Shown here one piece after another: positions 61,291 to 64,000 of a stretch of 64,000 bases of DNA. The stretch's first letter is position 1; every line of letters starts with the position of its first letter. The stretch is from assembly GCF_026262505.1 (NCBI RefSeq), contig NC_067205.1, forward strand, positions 10,602,001-10,666,000, read 5' to 3'. Source of the stretch: Trichomonas vaginalis G3 (taxonomy: Eukaryota; Parabasalia; Trichomonadida; Trichomonadidae). The translations under genes were made by a program, and so were the position numbers. The notes under the pieces were generated by a model, which was not told the origin of the DNA, did not search any database, and saw only the letters and a list, made by a program, of their open reading frames with translations.

Positions 61291-61439
61291 GGTTGGCGGC
61301 TTTATAAATATTTAAGATTAAATTAGTGTTGTCGTTTGTGTTGTAAAATATACGTTAACGGTTTTGTAAAGTGTCAAATTCACAAGTATTGGGTAAGGTG
61401 GAACGCAGTGCCACAGTACCCAAGACTTGTATACTAACT

Positions 61440-61444
61440 ATTTC
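61440..61444. repeat. Target duplication right of Polinton 2
   Basis: ATTTC, the partner of 38463-38467. Copy 1 has a single ATTTCA at the matching place. Confidence 0.75.
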
Positions 61445-62369
61445 AATAAAAGCTAAAAATGAAAATGCAATCGCAAAAATAAAAGCTGAATTTTCATCCT
61501 CTTTTCTACCATGCAACATATACAACAGCTTGAAACTGAATTATTTTACTTCAAAACCAATAAATCTTAAACAACTACCAAAACTCAGAAATTATGGAAT
61601 CCATAGTTTATTACTTGACAGAAACTCTGTAACGACCGAGATCTTTGAATACTCATACGTAGTGTTTACAGATTATGCTCATATTTATGGTTTTGCTGCT
61701 ACATCTAATTCATACTTAGAAATCCTTGGTGAAACATCAATCACAGCCATTTATTTCAACACTTCAGGTACAATTTCACTTCATTCAGATAGTACTAATC
61801 CAGTTCCATGCAATTTTATAATTTATAATTTATACAGAATCCCATGCAATCAAATTATCACACTTGTAAGACATAGCTACAGTGTGGCTGATTCTTGGTT
61901 CACTCGACAATGTTATATTTTCGCATTTATAAATGGAACTGTTCGCCTAAGATCAAATAGAACTGATCTAGAATTATACAACACAATTGGATTTTATTAT
62001 CTAAATCAACCTAGTTCAATAGACAAACCTTTTCTTTTACAATCTAATATACATGATTTCGGTGATTTCGAGTTTTATTCAGATGAAAAAAGATTTGAAT
62101 CATATGCTATAATTAATGGCAGCCAATCAAGTAACAAAGCATATTACATCACAAACAAATCATATGCAGAATTAAATTCGATGATACCAGTTGAACCAAC
62201 TTTTCCCAAGCATGACCCATCGCCCGGATTAATTATTAGAATCATTATTGGATGTTGTGTTCTTATTGCCATCATTATAATATCTGTTGTCTTTTACATG
62301 AGATCAAAGAAAAAGAAGGAAGGACCTCTTGAAATGCAATTAGAAGATACTAACAATTCTCCTAACTAG
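61440..62369 (+). pseudogene. Membrane-protein copy 2, 3' part, beyond Polinton 2
   Basis: Matches copy 1 from about residue 173 to the end: IYNSLKLNYF, GIHSLLLDRNSVTTEIFEYSY, ITAIYFNTSGTISLHS, then a membrane helix (LIIRIIIGCCVLIAIIIISVVF) and the basic SKKKKEG tail. The last residues differ and are shorter than in copy 1. Without its own start it is not expected to make the surface protein. Confidence 0.9.
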
Positions 62370-62440
62370 CAATTAACAAAGACAACAGGGTATAACCCAC
62401 AACAAAATTAAAAAAAATTTTAATTTTTTAAAAATATATA

Positions 62441-63739
62441 GGGTGTCCAAAGGTGTGTTTAGCACAAACCTGAATACTGCGAATAGAAATAAACAAGTTA
62501 CATATATATAAAGTTTATTTAAATATAATCACCATTGGATTCAATCACGCGTTCGCAGCGATCGATCCAGGCTTGAAAGACACGCTTTAAATCATCATGA
62601 GAAAATTGCTCAAATTGCTCTCTTACAAAATTTTCAAGATCATCTGGACTCGCGAATTCGCGTCCTTCAGCTCTCTTTTTTAGCGTGCCGAATAAATAAA
62701 AGTCAGAGGGTGCAATATCAGGTGAATAAATTGGGTTTGGAACAACTTTGACATTGTTTTCCACCAAGTAATTCATTACCTTATGACTTTTGTGAACTCT
62801 TGAATTATCAAAATGAATTGCAAACTTTTGTTTTTGTTGTTTGAATTTCTCAAACTCATCAGAATTGATAATTTGAGTAAGAACATTGTCAATTAGATAC
62901 TGAGCATTCATCGTATTAGGTTTTTGAAGAATATCAATTGCGATGATGCCATTCACGCCCCAAAAAACCGACAACATAATCATTGGTGTGTCAATTTTTT
63001 TCTTCGGGAATGTTTGCGGATTTTCATCCTTCGGGATCCACATGATTTTGGCTTCTGTTGCATATTGAAACCAAGACTCGTCCCCTGTTACTAAAAAGCG
63101 AAACTTCTTGGATTGATACGCACGCAATATAGAGAGGAGCTCTTTCGAAGATTGGACTCTAGATTTTTTTTGAACTGAATTAAGGTTGTGCGGAACCCAA
63201 CGTGTATACGCTAGTTTGTAGTTCAAATAATTGTGCAGATAATAACTGACTGTTGTACGTGGTATCTTTGTCATCTCCTCTATCCTTCTGAGTGATGCTC
63301 TTGGGTCTTCATCTAGCGCTTGAAGAATTGCTTTGATTTTTCTTTGATCCGGCGATTTTTTGTCAATTTTTATGATGGGCGCCTTTTTGTTCATGAAGTG
63401 ATACATCCTAACATGATACGTTACAGTGGAATAGCTAGGAGCATCCATACCGAAGCATTTTACCAATGTCTCGTAGATTTTTTACAGTCTTTGCATTTTT
63501 TTGCAAGAGCGAGGATGTTTTCTTTATGATTCATTAAAAAAATGAAAAAAATCCCGCCAAAATTTCCCGCGAAACCGCCTCTTGTCTCAAAATTCATTTT
63601 ATATCCCGGCATGGCGCCAAAATACAACTTACTCATCATATACATATATTCATATTTTTTATTATATATTTATAATCAGCATATATCTCCTTTAATAGTC
63701 TCATATAGAGCGCTGTGCTAAACGCACCTTTGGACACCC
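62441..63739 (-). mobile_element. Tvmar1-like mariner transposon
   Basis: 1.3 kb with 26-bp inverted repeats (GGGTGTCCAAAGGTG then T/C then GTTTAGCACA, one mismatch) and TA at both ends (62439-62440, 63740-63741). It carries one reverse-strand transposase of the DD34D mariner type. It is inserted about 70 bp after the stop of membrane-protein copy 2, between the gene and its duplicated 3' flank. Structure and size fit the Tvmar1 family of T. vaginalis. Confidence 0.93.
62519..63534 (-). pseudogene. Mariner transposase, N-terminus out of frame
   Basis: DDD/D mariner transposase. Helix-turn-helix part (ASLRRIEEMTKIPRTTVSYYL), catalytic D in TGDESWF, second D in IHFDNSRVHKS, third D in YSPDIAPSDFYLF with exactly 34 residues between the last two. 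An ATG at 63534 begins MNHKENILALAKKCK, but the next stretch to about 63450 shifts between frames before the long open part. At least two small indels are likely, so this copy is probably inactive. Confidence 0.85.
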
Positions 63740-63741
63740 TA

Positions 63742-64000
63742 TATTTTTCCTCACAAATCTCTCAAAAAATTGTGAATTAAAATAATTCACCATCCTTCCA
63801 CAGACATAAGAAAATATACAATAGCATAATGATCGATTGTTAGTGATATACCATCAGAAGAAAATTTCAGAATTGCTCTAAGAATGCCTTCACTCTTTCT
63901 AGGTTAAGAAAAGATTCATATTTAACTTAACTTGAGACCTAGGAGAAAAATATCATTATGAACATCGAATTTTATCAGAACTTATCCCACTACATTGAAC
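63742..64000. repeat. Duplicated 3' flank of membrane-protein copy 2
   Basis: Matches about 35374-35490 downstream of copy 1 (CTCACAAATCTCTCAAAAAA; TTGTTAGTGATATA). No gene seen in the final 110 bp. Confidence 0.75.

Larger units (their letters stand above)
38468..61439. mobile_element. Maverick/Polinton 2, complete ends, many broken genes
   Basis: A 23.0-kb Polinton with 603-bp inverted repeats starting AGTTAGTATAC, inserted inside a host membrane-protein gene. A short target duplication (ATTTC, or ATTTCA with one shared base) lies at 38463 and 61440. Parts: minor structural genes, ATPase, fibre, integrase, KilA-N regulators, satellite DNA, polymerase B, penton-like gene, capsid region and a membrane protein. 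The ends look whole. About a dozen breaks affect the large genes. The near-identical repeats and the intact-looking host halves suggest a young insertion. It is only distantly related to Polinton 1. Confidence 0.92.
60837..61439. repeat. Polinton 2 right terminal inverted repeat (603 bp)
   Basis: Partner of 38468-39070. Its inner edge covers the last codons and stop of the 60617-60853 gene, in a different frame from the left side. Confidence 0.92.

Noticed and set aside
276-61439. Adenain-like (Ulp1-type) protease expected in Polintons
   Set aside because: No His-Asp-Gln-Cys pattern was recognised in either element; it may be lost, diverged beyond sight or absent.

Overview
The window looks like a parabasalid protist, most likely Trichomonas vaginalis or a close relative. 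The DNA is AT-rich and the genes have no introns. Host genes have very short 5' leaders with TCA-type initiator motifs 8-16 bases before the ATG. There is a Tvmar1-like mariner and two large Maverick/Polinton elements. Host genes recognised are VPS4, a dual-propeller coronin, histone H2A, a CAP-domain surface protein, a degenerate XRN-like protein, and two copies of a type I membrane protein.

Layout. 1-275: a tRNA-like gene. 276-21779: Polinton 1 (21.5 kb, 963-bp terminal inverted repeats, target duplication ATCATT), inserted about 180 bp upstream of VPS4. 21780-38467: host DNA with VPS4, the convergent CAP-domain gene, the XRN-like gene, coronin, membrane-protein copy 1, H2A, and the start of membrane-protein copy 2. 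38468-61439: Polinton 2 (23.0 kb, 603-bp inverted repeats), inserted inside membrane-protein copy 2. 61440-64000: the rest of copy 2, then a 1.3-kb mariner, then the 3' flank that copy 2 shares with copy 1.

Both Polintons are fossils. Each has roughly a dozen reading-frame breaks, yet their inverted repeats are almost identical, so they look young. They share a core set: protein-primed DNA polymerase B, rve integrase, A32-like packaging ATPase, a probable major capsid protein, probable minor capsid proteins and a phage-like trimeric fibre. Gene order and sequence differ strongly, so they are distinct lineages. Polinton 1 also carries a primase/SF3-helicase cassette between inverted iteron-like arrays, and an HNH-like module in its polymerase. 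Polinton 2 carries two KilA-N-type regulators. No adenain-like protease was recognised in either.

The most unusual signal is a family of GC-rich tandem double hairpins (stems about 5-6 bp, loops 3-4 nt) in both Polintons. They lie between genes and also in frame inside unrelated proteins. One fibre repeat carries the module while its neighbour repeats do not. A second shared, apparently mobile unit is a roughly 0.4-kb repeat with a tRNA-like Pol III box pair, present at high identity in both otherwise unrelated Polintons.
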